A stretch of DNA of 9,583 bases from Calditrichia bacterium (lineage in GTDB: Bacteria; Calditrichota; Calditrichia; Calditrichales; Calditrichaceae): positions 4,839 to 14,421 of the forward strand of contig JALWEA010000163.1 in NCBI GenBank assembly GCA_027039465.1, given 5' to 3'. Made by a program: the position numbers and the translations under genes. Shown piece after piece: positions 1 to 6,784 of this stretch; the stretch's first letter is position 1; each line of letters starts with the position of its first letter. Below the pieces are notes generated by a model, which saw only the letters and a program-made list of their open reading frames with translations, made no database searches and had not been told where the DNA came from.

Positions 1-687
1 TTCACTGCCCATTTTTACCACAATCGTATTCGCATTAGCGCCTAAAACCCGAACCGCTTCTTTCAAATTCACTTGTCCGGTTAAATGAATTAGCTCCTGT
101 TTGTTTGGTAAAAATACATCCACATAAGGTAATATTTCTTTGATATTCAAATCCCATTTTTCCGCAGGATCCCATTGCATATCAAAAGAAGTGCTTAACC
201 CTAGGTCTTTAGCCATTTTAAAAAGCCGTCCGACATCATTCTTTATGCCCGGTTGCAGGTAATATGATGAAAAATGCAAATGCCTGCCTAATTTCAATTT
301 CTCTTCCGAAATATCATTAATGGTTAAATGATTCATGGCACCAGGATGCGTAACCATGGCGCGATCTTCATCGTAATTTAAAACAATCGTTGCTCCGGTG
401 TTTAAATTTTCATCCTGAATAATCAAATCGGTATTAACTCCTTTGGCTAGCAAGCTTCTTAATACCAGCTCACCAAATTGATCCTTGCCGATTTTGCCTA
501 AAAATGCGACCTTGGCCCCCAGGACACTTAAGTTGCTGGCAAAAATAGCTGATGAACTACCCAAAGTTAAAGTCATCTCATCGGCCAAAATTTCTTTACC
601 GATTTCCGGGAAACCTTCAATTTTGTTTAAAATCAAATCAACATTCAGTTCACCGACTACAATAACATCAAATTTTTTATCAGCCAT
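1..687 (-). CDS. PfkB/ribokinase-family carbohydrate kinase (C-terminus outside window)
   Basis: An open frame of 229 codons runs from ATG at 687-685 to the window edge with no stop, so the C-terminal quarter or so of a typical 300-320 residue kinase is missing. Seen: the family N-terminus (GELNVDL, residues 12-18), the sugar/lid region LGSSSAIFASNL (42-53) followed by LGAKVAFLGKIGKDQFG, and the Rossmann-like strands of the ribokinase fold. The second PfkB signature with the catalytic aspartate (DTxGAGD) would lie beyond base 1. The family phosphorylates sugars or sugar phosphates with ATP in the cytoplasm. The substrate cannot be read from sequence. By context it is probably the sugar imported by the upstream transporter, or tagatose/fructose-6-phosphate. 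It is the fourth gene of the agaS operon, 42 bases after the transporter with no terminator between, and has a modest AGGT ribosome site about 10 bases before the start. Confidence 0.9.
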   Translation of the reverse strand, partial: MADKKFDVIVVGELNVDLILNKIEGFPEIGKEILADEMTLTLGSSSAIFASNLSVLGAKVAFLGKIGKDQFGELVLRSLLAKGVNTDLIIQDENLNTGATIVLNYDEDRAMVTHPGAMNHLTINDISEEKLKLGRHLHFSSYYLQPGIKNDVGRLFKMAKDLGLSTSFDMQWDPAEKWDLNIKEILPYVDVFLPNKQELIHLTGQVNLKEAVRVLGANANTIVVKMGSE

Positions 688-729
688 TTAGCACTACCTA
701 TCAAAAATTTATTTTAATACTTTTTAAAA

Positions 730-1602
730 TTACTCCTCTTCAATCGCCAATAAAAAAGCCGAACTAATTGCCAGTAACATCCCGACAATAATAATGGGAT
801 GCGGAATAACGCGGTAAATAGAGAGCGAAATAATAATCGTAATCACTGGTGCAAGCGCATTTGTCATCGGGCTGACGATCATCGCCTTACCATAGCGAAA
901 CGCGTAAACAAGCATTAACGCGCCGATTGCATTCAAAATTTGAATCATAGCCATTAGCCAGGGGCCCGTAAATCCCCAATTAATGGGCTGAGAGAAATCG
1001 GTCATCCACAAGGCGAAAGGAATCAACAAAATTCCGGTTATGGTCATGTAAAAAAAGATACTTTCGGCTTTCATGGTTTTGTTGGCAAATTTCATTACAT
1101 AAGCTTGAAATCCCCAGGCTAAGAATACGATGAGAGCCAAAATAATCCACAAATAACCTTTGCTGCCATCGCCGGTAGCCGACTGGTACGAGAGTAAGGG
1201 AATGGCAACCAAGGCTAAAATAATACCAATCCATCCCCGTAAACTTGCCCGTTCTTTTAAGAAAACATAAGAGAGTAAAATGGTTACAACCGGAGAAAGT
1301 GAAATAAACGGAAATACCAAGTAGGCCGGCCCGGAACGCAATGCTTCAAAGAGAACCAATTGCCCGCCGGCACCCGCAAATCCGATCACCGATCCTAAAA
1401 AGACCGATTTTTTGTCATGCTCTAACTTCCAGCCCACTAAACCAAGTGCAATGGTTGCCGGAATAATCATGGTAAGCGCCCAAACCGAGTAGCCCAAAGT
1501 CGCCGGAAATCCTGCTTTTTCCGGCAGCTCAATCAGCGCTCCCCAAACACCCCAAAAAGTCGTTGTGATAATCGCAAAAACAAGCCAAGGTTTCTTTTTC
1601 AT
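730..1602 (-). CDS. DMT/EamA-family inner-membrane transporter
   Basis: This is a 290-residue, almost wholly hydrophobic protein with two EamA-type halves. The first starts at FWGVWGALIE near the N-terminus and ends around the VFPFISLSPVVTILLS / FLKERAS stretch. The second begins near ILALIVFLAWGFQAYVM and ends in SPMTNALAPVITIIISL. About ten transmembrane helices are expected, the usual topology and length for the drug/metabolite transporter superfamily. Family members move metabolites, amino acids or sugars across the cytoplasmic membrane. The substrate here is inferred from context only: sitting between the GatZ-like gene and a sugar kinase, it probably imports the sugar the operon degrades, in place of the PTS found in enteric aga/gat loci. 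The start codon overlaps the stop of the upstream gene (ATGA), implying translational coupling. A GGAG site lies about 8 bases before the ATG. Confidence 0.9.
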   Translation of the reverse strand: MKKKPWLVFAIITTTFWGVWGALIELPEKAGFPATLGYSVWALTMIIPATIALGLVGWKLEHDKKSVFLGSVIGFAGAGGQLVLFEALRSGPAYLVFPFISLSPVVTILLSYVFLKERASLRGWIGIILALVAIPLLSYQSATGDGSKGYLWIILALIVFLAWGFQAYVMKFANKTMKAESIFFYMTITGILLIPFALWMTDFSQPINWGFTGPWLMAMIQILNAIGALMLVYAFRYGKAMIVSPMTNALAPVITIIISLSIYRVIPHPIIIVGMLLAISSAFLLAIEEE

Positions 1603-2951
1603 TCAAATGTCTCCATCATCTTTGATAATTCGGATGAAATGTTTTGCTTCTTTTGTCCGGTAGCAATAGCATATTCCTTAAGCGTATGACGAATTTTGTG
1701 CAAAATTAAATCATGCGGCAGATTTTCAATAACCCCGGTTCGAACAGCCCGATACTGTTCGGGCAAGTACTGACTTAGCAAAGTAAGCGGAATATCCCGT
1801 TTTTGCAAATTTTGTAATAATTGATTCACTGCTTCCTGAACTTGCTTTTGGGGCCAATAATAGCGAATACGATCGCTAAAACTAAAACGCCGTGCAAAAG
1901 CTAATTCCTGTTTGTTCCCATGGTAATGTTTTTGCCAAAAAGAAGGATTTTCAATCATGACGCGTTCTACAATCGATCGTAATTCGGATGCTTTCAAATC
2001 GCCGTGTATTTTAGCCAGCTCATCTTCAATAAATGTTAATGCAAAGAGGGCTTCGCGTAAGGCAAACGTTAAAGCAGGTCCTACTTTTAAAATGGCGAAA
2101 TGGTCGCGTACCATTTGATTCAATGCTTTTTCGGTCTGATAATCCGTAGAATGTGCTTCATAGATAAAAGGCGTTCGTTCAATGAGCAGTTTCAAATGCA
2201 AAGCTTTTTCAGGATGATATTCAAAAATACTGTTATCTCCGAATTCAACTCCTGGCTGAACGACCACGGCAATCACGCGTTGCCAGGCATCTTCCAACCC
2301 CTTTTGCAGGAATGCATTACGGGTCAATTCCAAAACTTCTTCGACCTCATAAGCGGGGGTCACACGAATCTCCGAAACCTTCTCTTTAGCTCCTCCTGGA
2401 ATGGGTACATCGGTTCCGATCACATAAACCGGCTTAGGAAATTCCGTCGGGTTTTGCGTTGCCGCTTCTTCCGCAGCTTTGCACAATTCCGCACTGCGCC
2501 GAGCTACAAGCTCGGCGTCCAAAGGTTGATTTTCTCGGACAACATCTCCGGATAAAGGCATGCTGGCATCCAAATGAATCTTACCAAACCCGGCTCTTAC
2601 ATACGTCGCTATTTGTGTTTTGGCATTATCCATCGCCACCCGCACCGGCAAATTTTGCCACACATTCGGCCCGAGATGATCACCTCCCAAAATCAACCGT
2701 TCCGGCGACAAACCCTGGCGGATAGCAATCCGCCTCACCATCCCCGCAAAATCCGCCGGCTTCATCCCCGTATACCCGCCAAACTGATCTACCTGATTCG
2801 AAGTCGCTTCCACCAGCAATAGCGAATCATCTTCCAGCGCCTGATGTACCGCCGCCTCAATCACAAAAGGATTGGCCGAACACACGGAATAAATCCCGCT
2901 TCGACCGTCTCGTTTATGTCGTTTTACCAATTCCTGCAATGGATGGATCAT
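1599..2951 (-). CDS. gatZ: GatZ/KbaZ-family protein (tagatose-bisphosphate aldolase subunit or tagatose-6-phosphate 4-epimerase)
   Basis: The product has 450 residues, a little longer than the 420-426 of E. coli GatZ/KbaZ. Family motifs are intact: GIYSVCSANP (19-28), GGDHLGPNVWQ (89-99), KIHLDASMPLSGD (124-136), VIGTDVPIPGG (177-187), VVVQPGVEFGD, EAHSTDYQ, HFAILKVGPALTFALREALF and RIRYYWP. In enteric bacteria the family is the non-catalytic partner of the class II aldolase GatY/KbaY acting on tagatose-1,6-bisphosphate. Some stand-alone members are reported to interconvert tagatose-6-phosphate and fructose-6-phosphate. No aldolase subunit is seen in this window, which favours the second role (inference). 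Start choice: the ATG at 2951 gives the family-like N-terminus (MIHPLQELV) and has GAGA upstream. A GTG at 2960 overlapping the agaS stop would add only three residues and has no ribosome site. The 3' end overlaps the transporter start. Confidence 0.93.
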   Translation of the reverse strand: MIHPLQELVKRHKRDGRSGIYSVCSANPFVIEAAVHQALEDDSLLLVEATSNQVDQFGGYTGMKPADFAGMVRRIAIRQGLSPERLILGGDHLGPNVWQNLPVRVAMDNAKTQIATYVRAGFGKIHLDASMPLSGDVVRENQPLDAELVARRSAELCKAAEEAATQNPTEFPKPVYVIGTDVPIPGGAKEKVSEIRVTPAYEVEEVLELTRNAFLQKGLEDAWQRVIAVVVQPGVEFGDNSIFEYHPEKALHLKLLIERTPFIYEAHSTDYQTEKALNQMVRDHFAILKVGPALTFALREALFALTFIEDELAKIHGDLKASELRSIVERVMIENPSFWQKHYHGNKQELAFARRFSFSDRIRYYWPQKQVQEAVNQLLQNLQKRDIPLTLLSQYLPEQYRAVRTGVIENLPHDLILHKIRHTLKEYAIATGQKKQNISSELSKMMETFE

Positions 2952-2956
2952 CGTTC

Positions 2957-4135
2957 TCACACATTTTGTTTACTGTACGGATACAATTTTACGCCTTGCA
3001 CCACACGGCTGATCGTCCCGCTTTCCGAAGGCGAATCGGGCTTTAATCCCAAATGCAACGATTTGTAAAAACCGATCATTTGGGCGGGCAAAACACTAAC
3101 CGGCGCCAAAAATTCTTCATCCACCGACTTTCCGTTGCGACTCATGACAACGGACAAATCCGTACGAATGTCTTCCATCGGATGCTCCGAAATCCCGATG
3201 CCCAAAATCCCCTTTTGCCCCGCATACACGGAATCAATCAAATCCTTCTCATATAAATGCGCGTAAGGCTGATTCGAAAGGATATAAACCATTAAGGTAT
3301 TCGGCGTGATAACCGCTTTCGGCCCGTGACGAAAGCCGAGGAAAGTATCAAATTTGCAAATCACATGGCCATCAGTTAGCTCCTGCAACTTCAAATGCGA
3401 TTCACGGGCAACCCCTTGAAAAATGCCGGAACCCAAAAATACCGCCCGACCAAAATCCAGTTGAGCTGCTTTTTGCAAAGGTTCGGCAAATTCATTCAAG
3501 ATCACCTGACCGTATTGAGAGACCAAACGAACCTGTTCCTGAAGTTGCTCAATCTCATTCAGTCGCGCAATCAATATCCCACTGAGCAACATTGACGAAA
3601 AACTACCTGTCATGGCCAAACTTTGATCATTGGCTTCCGGCGGTAGCAGAAAAACAAAGGCGTTGTTCTGTTGTGCCTGCTTAGCCAGTTGACCTTCAGG
3701 ATTACACGTAATGATCAGGTGATAAATATCGTTGCAAACCTCATTGGCTAGTTCTACCGCTTTTACGCTCTCCGGACTATTGCCGGAACGTGCAAATGAA
3801 ACCAAAAGCGTCGGTTTGTCGGCCAGTAAAAAATGCTCGGGATGCGTAACAATATCCGTTGTTGCCACCGACCGCGTGGGAATTCCCAAATGCTTTTGCA
3901 TAACACCGTGAAGCACATCACCGATGTAAGCCGAAGTACCGGCACCGGTAAGCACAATTTGCAAATCGGGTTTTTCGAAAAGCGGCGTAAGAAATTCATG
4001 AAGTTTTTGACGGATGTTAAATAAATAAAGATGTGTTTTTAACCAAAGCTGCGGCTGACCGGCAATTTCAGTGGCTGTGTAAATGGCACCGTTCCGCTCC
4101 AACGCATCTTTGGAAAGGCCCGGGAAAGGCTCCAT
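2957..4135 (-). CDS. agaS: AgaS-type SIS-domain sugar isomerase/deaminase
   Basis: The 392-residue protein matches the AgaS family in length and layout. An N-terminal helical segment carries the family-like TATEIAGQPQLWLKT (20-34). The first SIS domain has GAGTSAYIGD (64-73) and the phosphosugar-binding loop SFARSGNSPES (113-123). The second SIS half contains FLGSGIFQGVARESHLKLQE and TFLGFRHGPKAVI. AgaS is a cytoplasmic enzyme that deaminates and isomerises galactosamine-6-phosphate to tagatose-6-phosphate, releasing ammonia. SIS relatives act on other aminohexose phosphates, so the exact substrate is inferred. It is the first gene of the four-gene minus-strand operon, behind a perfect TTGACA -35 box. 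The purine-rich leader contains an AGGAA ribosome site about 8 bases before the ATG. The stop is followed after 5 bases by the gatZ-like start, which supports cotranscription and a shared pathway. Confidence 0.93.
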   Translation of the reverse strand: MEPFPGLSKDALERNGAIYTATEIAGQPQLWLKTHLYLFNIRQKLHEFLTPLFEKPDLQIVLTGAGTSAYIGDVLHGVMQKHLGIPTRSVATTDIVTHPEHFLLADKPTLLVSFARSGNSPESVKAVELANEVCNDIYHLIITCNPEGQLAKQAQQNNAFVFLLPPEANDQSLAMTGSFSSMLLSGILIARLNEIEQLQEQVRLVSQYGQVILNEFAEPLQKAAQLDFGRAVFLGSGIFQGVARESHLKLQELTDGHVICKFDTFLGFRHGPKAVITPNTLMVYILSNQPYAHLYEKDLIDSVYAGQKGILGIGISEHPMEDIRTDLSVVMSRNGKSVDEEFLAPVSVLPAQMIGFYKSLHLGLKPDSPSESGTISRVVQGVKLYPYSKQNV

Positions 4136-4156
4136 ACTTTCGTTTCCTTTTTCTTT
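4134..4156 (-). promoter_or_regulatory. Possible AgaR-like operator in the agaS leader
   Basis: On the plus strand this stretch reads as repeated TTTC-type units (TTTC-G-TTTC-C-TTTT) over the agaS ribosome site and start. From memory, E. coli AgaR recognises a site with a TTTC-R-TTTY-R-TTTY core, and this tract fits it with one core mismatch. The motif CTTTCGT at 4137-4143 recurs inverted (ACGAAAG) at 4326-4332 in the regulator's own leader, so one repressor could touch both genes. Low-complexity purine richness around a ribosome site could mimic this, so confidence is low. Confidence 0.3.
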
Positions 4157-4176
4157 TTTGCTTTTCCTTTCTTTTA

Positions 4177-4205
4177 AAGATAATATTCGTTTTTTAACCT
4201 GTCAA
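4177..4205 (-). promoter_or_regulatory. Sigma70-like promoter of the agaS operon
   Basis: Read on the minus strand: a perfect TTGACA (-35, bases 4205-4200), a 17-base spacer, then TATCTT (-10, bases 4182-4177, four of six consensus positions). Transcription would start near 4170, leaving a leader of about 35 bases that carries the agaS ribosome site. Position and spacing are ideal for the operon. Confidence 0.65.
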
Positions 4206-4243
4206 ATATTTTTTTATTTTTTCTCGATATTTATGCAATAAAA

Positions 4244-4272
4244 TGTAATATATTGATTTTCAATCAATTACA
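4244..4272. promoter_or_regulatory. Inverted repeat in the divergent control region, candidate operator
   Basis: A perfect 7-base inverted repeat, ATTGATT-TTC-AATCAAT (4252-4268), is flanked by a second inverted pair, TGTAAT (4244-4249) and ATTACA (4267-4272). It lies between the two outward-facing promoters, just upstream of the regulator's -35 box. That is where a repressor controlling both transcripts would bind. It has no U-tract and no GC content, so it is not a terminator. The DeoR-type protein encoded alongside is the obvious candidate ligand (inference). AT-rich DNA produces such repeats by chance fairly often. Confidence 0.4.
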
Positions 4273-4277
4273 AACTC

Positions 4278-4306
4278 TTGCGAAACAAGAAATTATTTTT
4301 TATTAT
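4278..4306 (+). promoter_or_regulatory. Sigma70-like promoter of the DeoR-family regulator
   Basis: TTGCGA (-35, 4278-4283), a 17-base spacer and TATTAT (-10, 4301-4306, five of six consensus positions) face the regulator gene. The predicted transcript start, near 4313, leaves a leader of about 28 bases containing GAAAGG before the ATG at 4341. Confidence 0.55.
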
Positions 4307-4340
4307 TAATTATGAATAATTGCTTACGAAAGGCTATGAG

Positions 4341-5126
4341 ATGAGTACGGAAAATAACGAAAAAGAATTGACCATTCAGCGCAGAGCAAAAATTCTGGAA
4401 ATGCTGGAACGGGATGGACAGGTTCAGGTTTTGACCTTAAGCAAAATGTTCAATGTCAGCCCGGTAACCATCCGCAACGATTTTGCTCAACTGGAACAAA
4501 AAAACATGCTTATTCGCACGCGCGGAGGCGCCATTCGCCCGCAACGGGTTGGCATTGATTTCAAATTAAACGAAAAAGCCAAAAAGAATTTCAAACAAAA
4601 ACAAGCTATCGGACGGCAGGCCGCCGAACTTATTCAAAACGGCGATACTATCATTCTTGATTCGGGAACAACAACCATGGAAATCGCCAAAAGCATTTGC
4701 GATTTCCAGGAATTAACGGTTATTACCAATGCATTGAATATCGCACAACAGTTAGCCGATTGCAAAAACATCCGCGTCATTGTTCCAGGCGGTATTCTGC
4801 GTAAAAATGCGCTTTCATTAGTTGGCCCCATGGCCGAAAGCGCCATTCGTAATTACTATTGTGACAAATTTTTTCTCGGTGTTGACGGGATCGATTCCCA
4901 ATATGGCGTTTCCACCCCCAATGCCGAGGAAGCTTATTTGAATCGAATTATGATTGATATCGCCCGCGAAGTTTATGTGGTCACCGATTCCAGCAAATTC
5001 AAAAAACGCAGTTTTGCTTTTATCGCACCGATGGATAAAATCCATGCGGTCATTACCGACAAAAACATCCCGCCTGATGAAAAAGAAAATCTGGAAAAAA
5101 TCGGTGTACAGGTCATTTTGGTCTGA
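4341..5126 (+). CDS. DeoR-family transcriptional regulator (AgaR/GlpR type)
   Basis: The product has 261 residues, the usual size for DeoR-family repressors. An N-terminal winged helix-turn-helix spans about residues 13-66 (RRAKILEMLERDGQV, then LSKMFNVSPVTIRNDFAQLE, and the wing TRGGAIRP). The C-terminal sugar-phosphate-sensing DeoRC domain has LDSGTTTMEIA (106-116), TNALNIAQQLA, FFLGVDGID, a TPNAEEAYLNR segment and VVTDSSKF. Family members repress sugar operons and release DNA on binding a phosphorylated sugar. Its divergent position next to the agaS operon makes it the likely local regulator, with tagatose- or galactosamine-6-phosphate as plausible inducer (inference). Start choice: ATG 4341 has GAAAGG about 8 bases upstream. 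An in-frame TTG at 4320 would add seven residues with no ribosome site. A bidirectional terminator follows immediately. Confidence 0.93.
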   Translation: MSTENNEKELTIQRRAKILEMLERDGQVQVLTLSKMFNVSPVTIRNDFAQLEQKNMLIRTRGGAIRPQRVGIDFKLNEKAKKNFKQKQAIGRQAAELIQNGDTIILDSGTTTMEIAKSICDFQELTVITNALNIAQQLADCKNIRVIVPGGILRKNALSLVGPMAESAIRNYYCDKFFLGVDGIDSQYGVSTPNAEEAYLNRIMIDIAREVYVVTDSSKFKKRSFAFIAPMDKIHAVITDKNIPPDEKENLEKIGVQVILV

Positions 5127-5134
5127 CTAAAATA

Positions 5135-5183
5135 AAAAAGGTTGCCCGCATCGCATTATTTGTTAGCGAAAGGCAACCTTTTT
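5135..5183. terminator. Bidirectional intrinsic terminator
   Basis: A perfect 12-bp stem, AAAAAGGTTGCC (5135-5146) with GGCAACCTTTTT (5172-5183), has an inner TCGC/GCGA pair extending the hairpin inside the loop. T-runs follow on both strands. It sits between the convergent regulator and POT transporter genes, 8 bases after one stop and 24 bases after the other, and should end both transcripts. Confidence 0.9.
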
Positions 5184-5207
5184 AAAATCAAAAGTCAAAT
5201 ATCGTTA

Positions 5208-6491
5208 TCAGGTACCGCGCGTGGCGTGTTCTAACTTCCGCAACAACAAACGAACCATCAAAGCCGAAATCAACAACAACCCCGTTAATATGCCAAAGAA
5301 TTCCGCATGAGATAATGTATTGTAGAAACCGCCGATAAATCCGGACAAATAATTTCCCACAGCCGTGGCGCCGAACCAGCCGCCCATCATCAACCCGCGC
5401 ATGCGCTGCGGTGCAACTTTGGAAACAAAAGACAATCCCATCGGGCTTAAACAAAGCTCACCGAAAGTAATGATAAAATAAGTGGAAATCAGCCACATGG
5501 GAGACATGTTATTGGCATCCGCATTGCCGCCCATGAGCGAGGCGATCACCATGACGAACATGGCCAATGCGGAAATAAGCATTCCAAGCCCGATCTTCGC
5601 CGGCGTGGAAGGTTCTTTGCCTTTTTTATGCAGGTAATTCCATAAAGCAACCACAAATGGCGTTAAGATTAAAATGAACAGCGGATTAAACGTGGCGTAA
5701 GTTTCCGGCTTTAACCAGGCCAACTTTACTACGGAACGTTTGGCAAACAATGTTAAAGCAAATCCGTTTTGATGAAAGGACATCCAAAAGAAAATCACAA
5801 TCGCAAAAATCGTAATCAATGCAAGGATACGTTCTTTTTCCTGCTCCGGCGAAACACGTTCTTCTTTCGTACTTGCATCGGCCTTGGCCGCAGCGGACGC
5901 ATGATCAGCCTTCATGTAGTTCCCTTTCCACACTTCAAAAACAATCAGTGAAAGGAACATGCCCACAGAAGCGGCTGCAAATGCGCTTTGGTACGTACCA
6001 AAATAATTATGTAAAGCCGTAGCGGCCAAGGGCGCAATAAAGGCGCCCAAATTAATGCCCATATAAAAAATATTGTAACCGGAATCTTTGTAAGGGCTTC
6101 CTAAAGGATACAGATTGCCAACCAAAACCGAAATGTTCGCTTTAAACAGACCGTTACCCAATACAAGAACGACAAGCGCCAGAAAGAAAAGCCAAATGCG
6201 TGCCGGATTGGAAAAAGCTAATAAAAGATACCCGATACCTAAAATAATAGCACCCAATTTAATTGTGGTTCGATAGCCCAACACCCTGTCGGCAATCCAG
6301 CCTCCGGCAATCGGCGTAAAATACACAAACGCCAAATACAACCCGTAAACCTGTCCTTTGTAGGCATCGCTCCAGTGGAACACTTCATCCATGTACAACA
6401 CAAAAACGGCCAACATGGTGTAAAAGCCGAAGCGTTCCCACATTTCCGTAAAGAATAGGGTCATCAATCCCTTGGGATGATTCTTTAACAT
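5208..6491 (-). CDS. POT/PTR2-family proton-coupled oligopeptide transporter
   Basis: This is a 427-residue polytopic membrane protein of the major facilitator superfamily. Seen: the POT N-terminus HPKGLMTLFFTEMWERFGFY (5-24) with the proton-coupling ExxER motif (E16, E19, R20), the PTR2 signature region GYNIFYMGINLGAFIAPL, and a C-terminal ELCLSPMGLSFVSKVAP segment. A charged cytoplasmic loop rich in Ala, Lys and Glu links the two six-helix bundles. Helix 7 reads FFWMSFHQNG, where many family members have an FEQ sequence. The Glu-to-His change is a subgroup feature that I recall from Bacteroidetes-type members. The protein imports di- and tripeptides with protons across the inner membrane. 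It is slightly shorter than many members (450-500). The gene stands alone with its own promoter, an excellent AAGGAGT ribosome site and a shared terminator, so it is probably unrelated to the sugar operon. Confidence 0.93.
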   Translation of the reverse strand: MLKNHPKGLMTLFFTEMWERFGFYTMLAVFVLYMDEVFHWSDAYKGQVYGLYLAFVYFTPIAGGWIADRVLGYRTTIKLGAIILGIGYLLLAFSNPARIWLFFLALVVLVLGNGLFKANISVLVGNLYPLGSPYKDSGYNIFYMGINLGAFIAPLAATALHNYFGTYQSAFAAASVGMFLSLIVFEVWKGNYMKADHASAAAKADASTKEERVSPEQEKERILALITIFAIVIFFWMSFHQNGFALTLFAKRSVVKLAWLKPETYATFNPLFILILTPFVVALWNYLHKKGKEPSTPAKIGLGMLISALAMFVMVIASLMGGNADANNMSPMWLISTYFIITFGELCLSPMGLSFVSKVAPQRMRGLMMGGWFGATAVGNYLSGFIGGFYNTLSHAEFFGILTGLLLISALMVRLLLRKLEHATRGT

Positions 6492-6534
6492 ACGGACTCC
6501 TTTTTTGTTTTTATCCCTAATAACTCAAAATTCG

Positions 6535-6563
6535 AATATACTGAAAATAATGAATGTGTTCAA
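6535..6563 (-). promoter_or_regulatory. Sigma70-like promoter of the POT transporter
   Basis: On the minus strand: TTGAAC (-35, 6563-6558), a 17-base spacer and TATATT (-10, 6540-6535, five of six consensus positions). Transcription would begin near 6528, giving a leader of about 37 bases that ends with AAGGAGT five bases from the ATG. Confidence 0.55.
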
Positions 6564-6722
6564 AAATAGATTGAGGATTTTTTGCTTTACTAACATGGAA
6601 GGGGTTACGTTACAGTTTCTTAAAAAACACTTTCGATCGCAAAAATGCCCGCCATAAAATCTGCCTAAAAATAGTCCCATTTAAGCCTTGCCTTATGGCC
6701 AGAACGTCTGTTGCTGCATTCG

Positions 6723-6751
6723 AAAAAATGACGGGCTTGCACCCATCTCAT
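6723..6751 (-). terminator. Probable intrinsic terminator after the LPP20-like gene
   Basis: Minus-strand reading: ATGA-GA-TGGG, a TGCAAG loop, CCCG-TCAT, then TTTTTT. The stem is two 4-bp segments with a 2-base bulge and one wobble pair, about 45 bases after the stop codon. It is weaker than the other two terminators but well placed. Confidence 0.5.
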
Positions 6752-6763
6752 TTCCTAATATTT

Positions 6764-6784
6764 GGCTCCGCGCTCACGGATGCC
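6764..6784 (-). other. GC-rich hairpin just after the LPP20-like gene
   Basis: GGC-A-TCCG, a TGAGCG loop and CGGA-GCC (minus strand) form a 7-bp stem with one bulged A, 10 bases past the stop codon. No T-run follows, so it may protect the mRNA 3' end or assist the weaker terminator beyond it. It is not clearly a terminator on its own. Confidence 0.4.

Noticed and set aside
980..1234. Minus-strand frame inside the DMT transporter gene
   Set aside because: It is fully contained in the transporter in another frame, and the transporter frame has coherent membrane helices. It is a shadow.
2100..2822. Several plus-strand open frames over the gatZ-like gene
   Set aside because: They lie antisense to a gene whose minus-strand product has clear family motifs. 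Their translations are low in family character and have no ribosome sites, so they are shadows.
2952..2960. GTG start for the gatZ-like gene overlapping the agaS stop
   Set aside because: There is no ribosome site, it adds only three residues, and the ATG nine bases on gives a family-like N-terminus. It cannot be fully excluded.
4206..4240. Possible riboswitch or small RNA in the AT-rich control region
   Set aside because: There is no GC-containing conserved stem. The sequence is mostly A/T runs and lies upstream of both predicted transcript starts.
4320..4340. Upstream TTG start for the DeoR-family gene
   Set aside because: The ATG at 4341 has a well-spaced GAAAGG, gives the normal family length and lies properly downstream of the predicted promoter.
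6525..6680. 51-residue minus-strand frame with an AAGG site before its ATG and a hydrophobic C-terminus
   Set aside because: It overlaps the best promoter for the POT transporter, neighbouring frames look equally protein-like, and there is no recognisable family. It is better treated as part of the repeat-like block.
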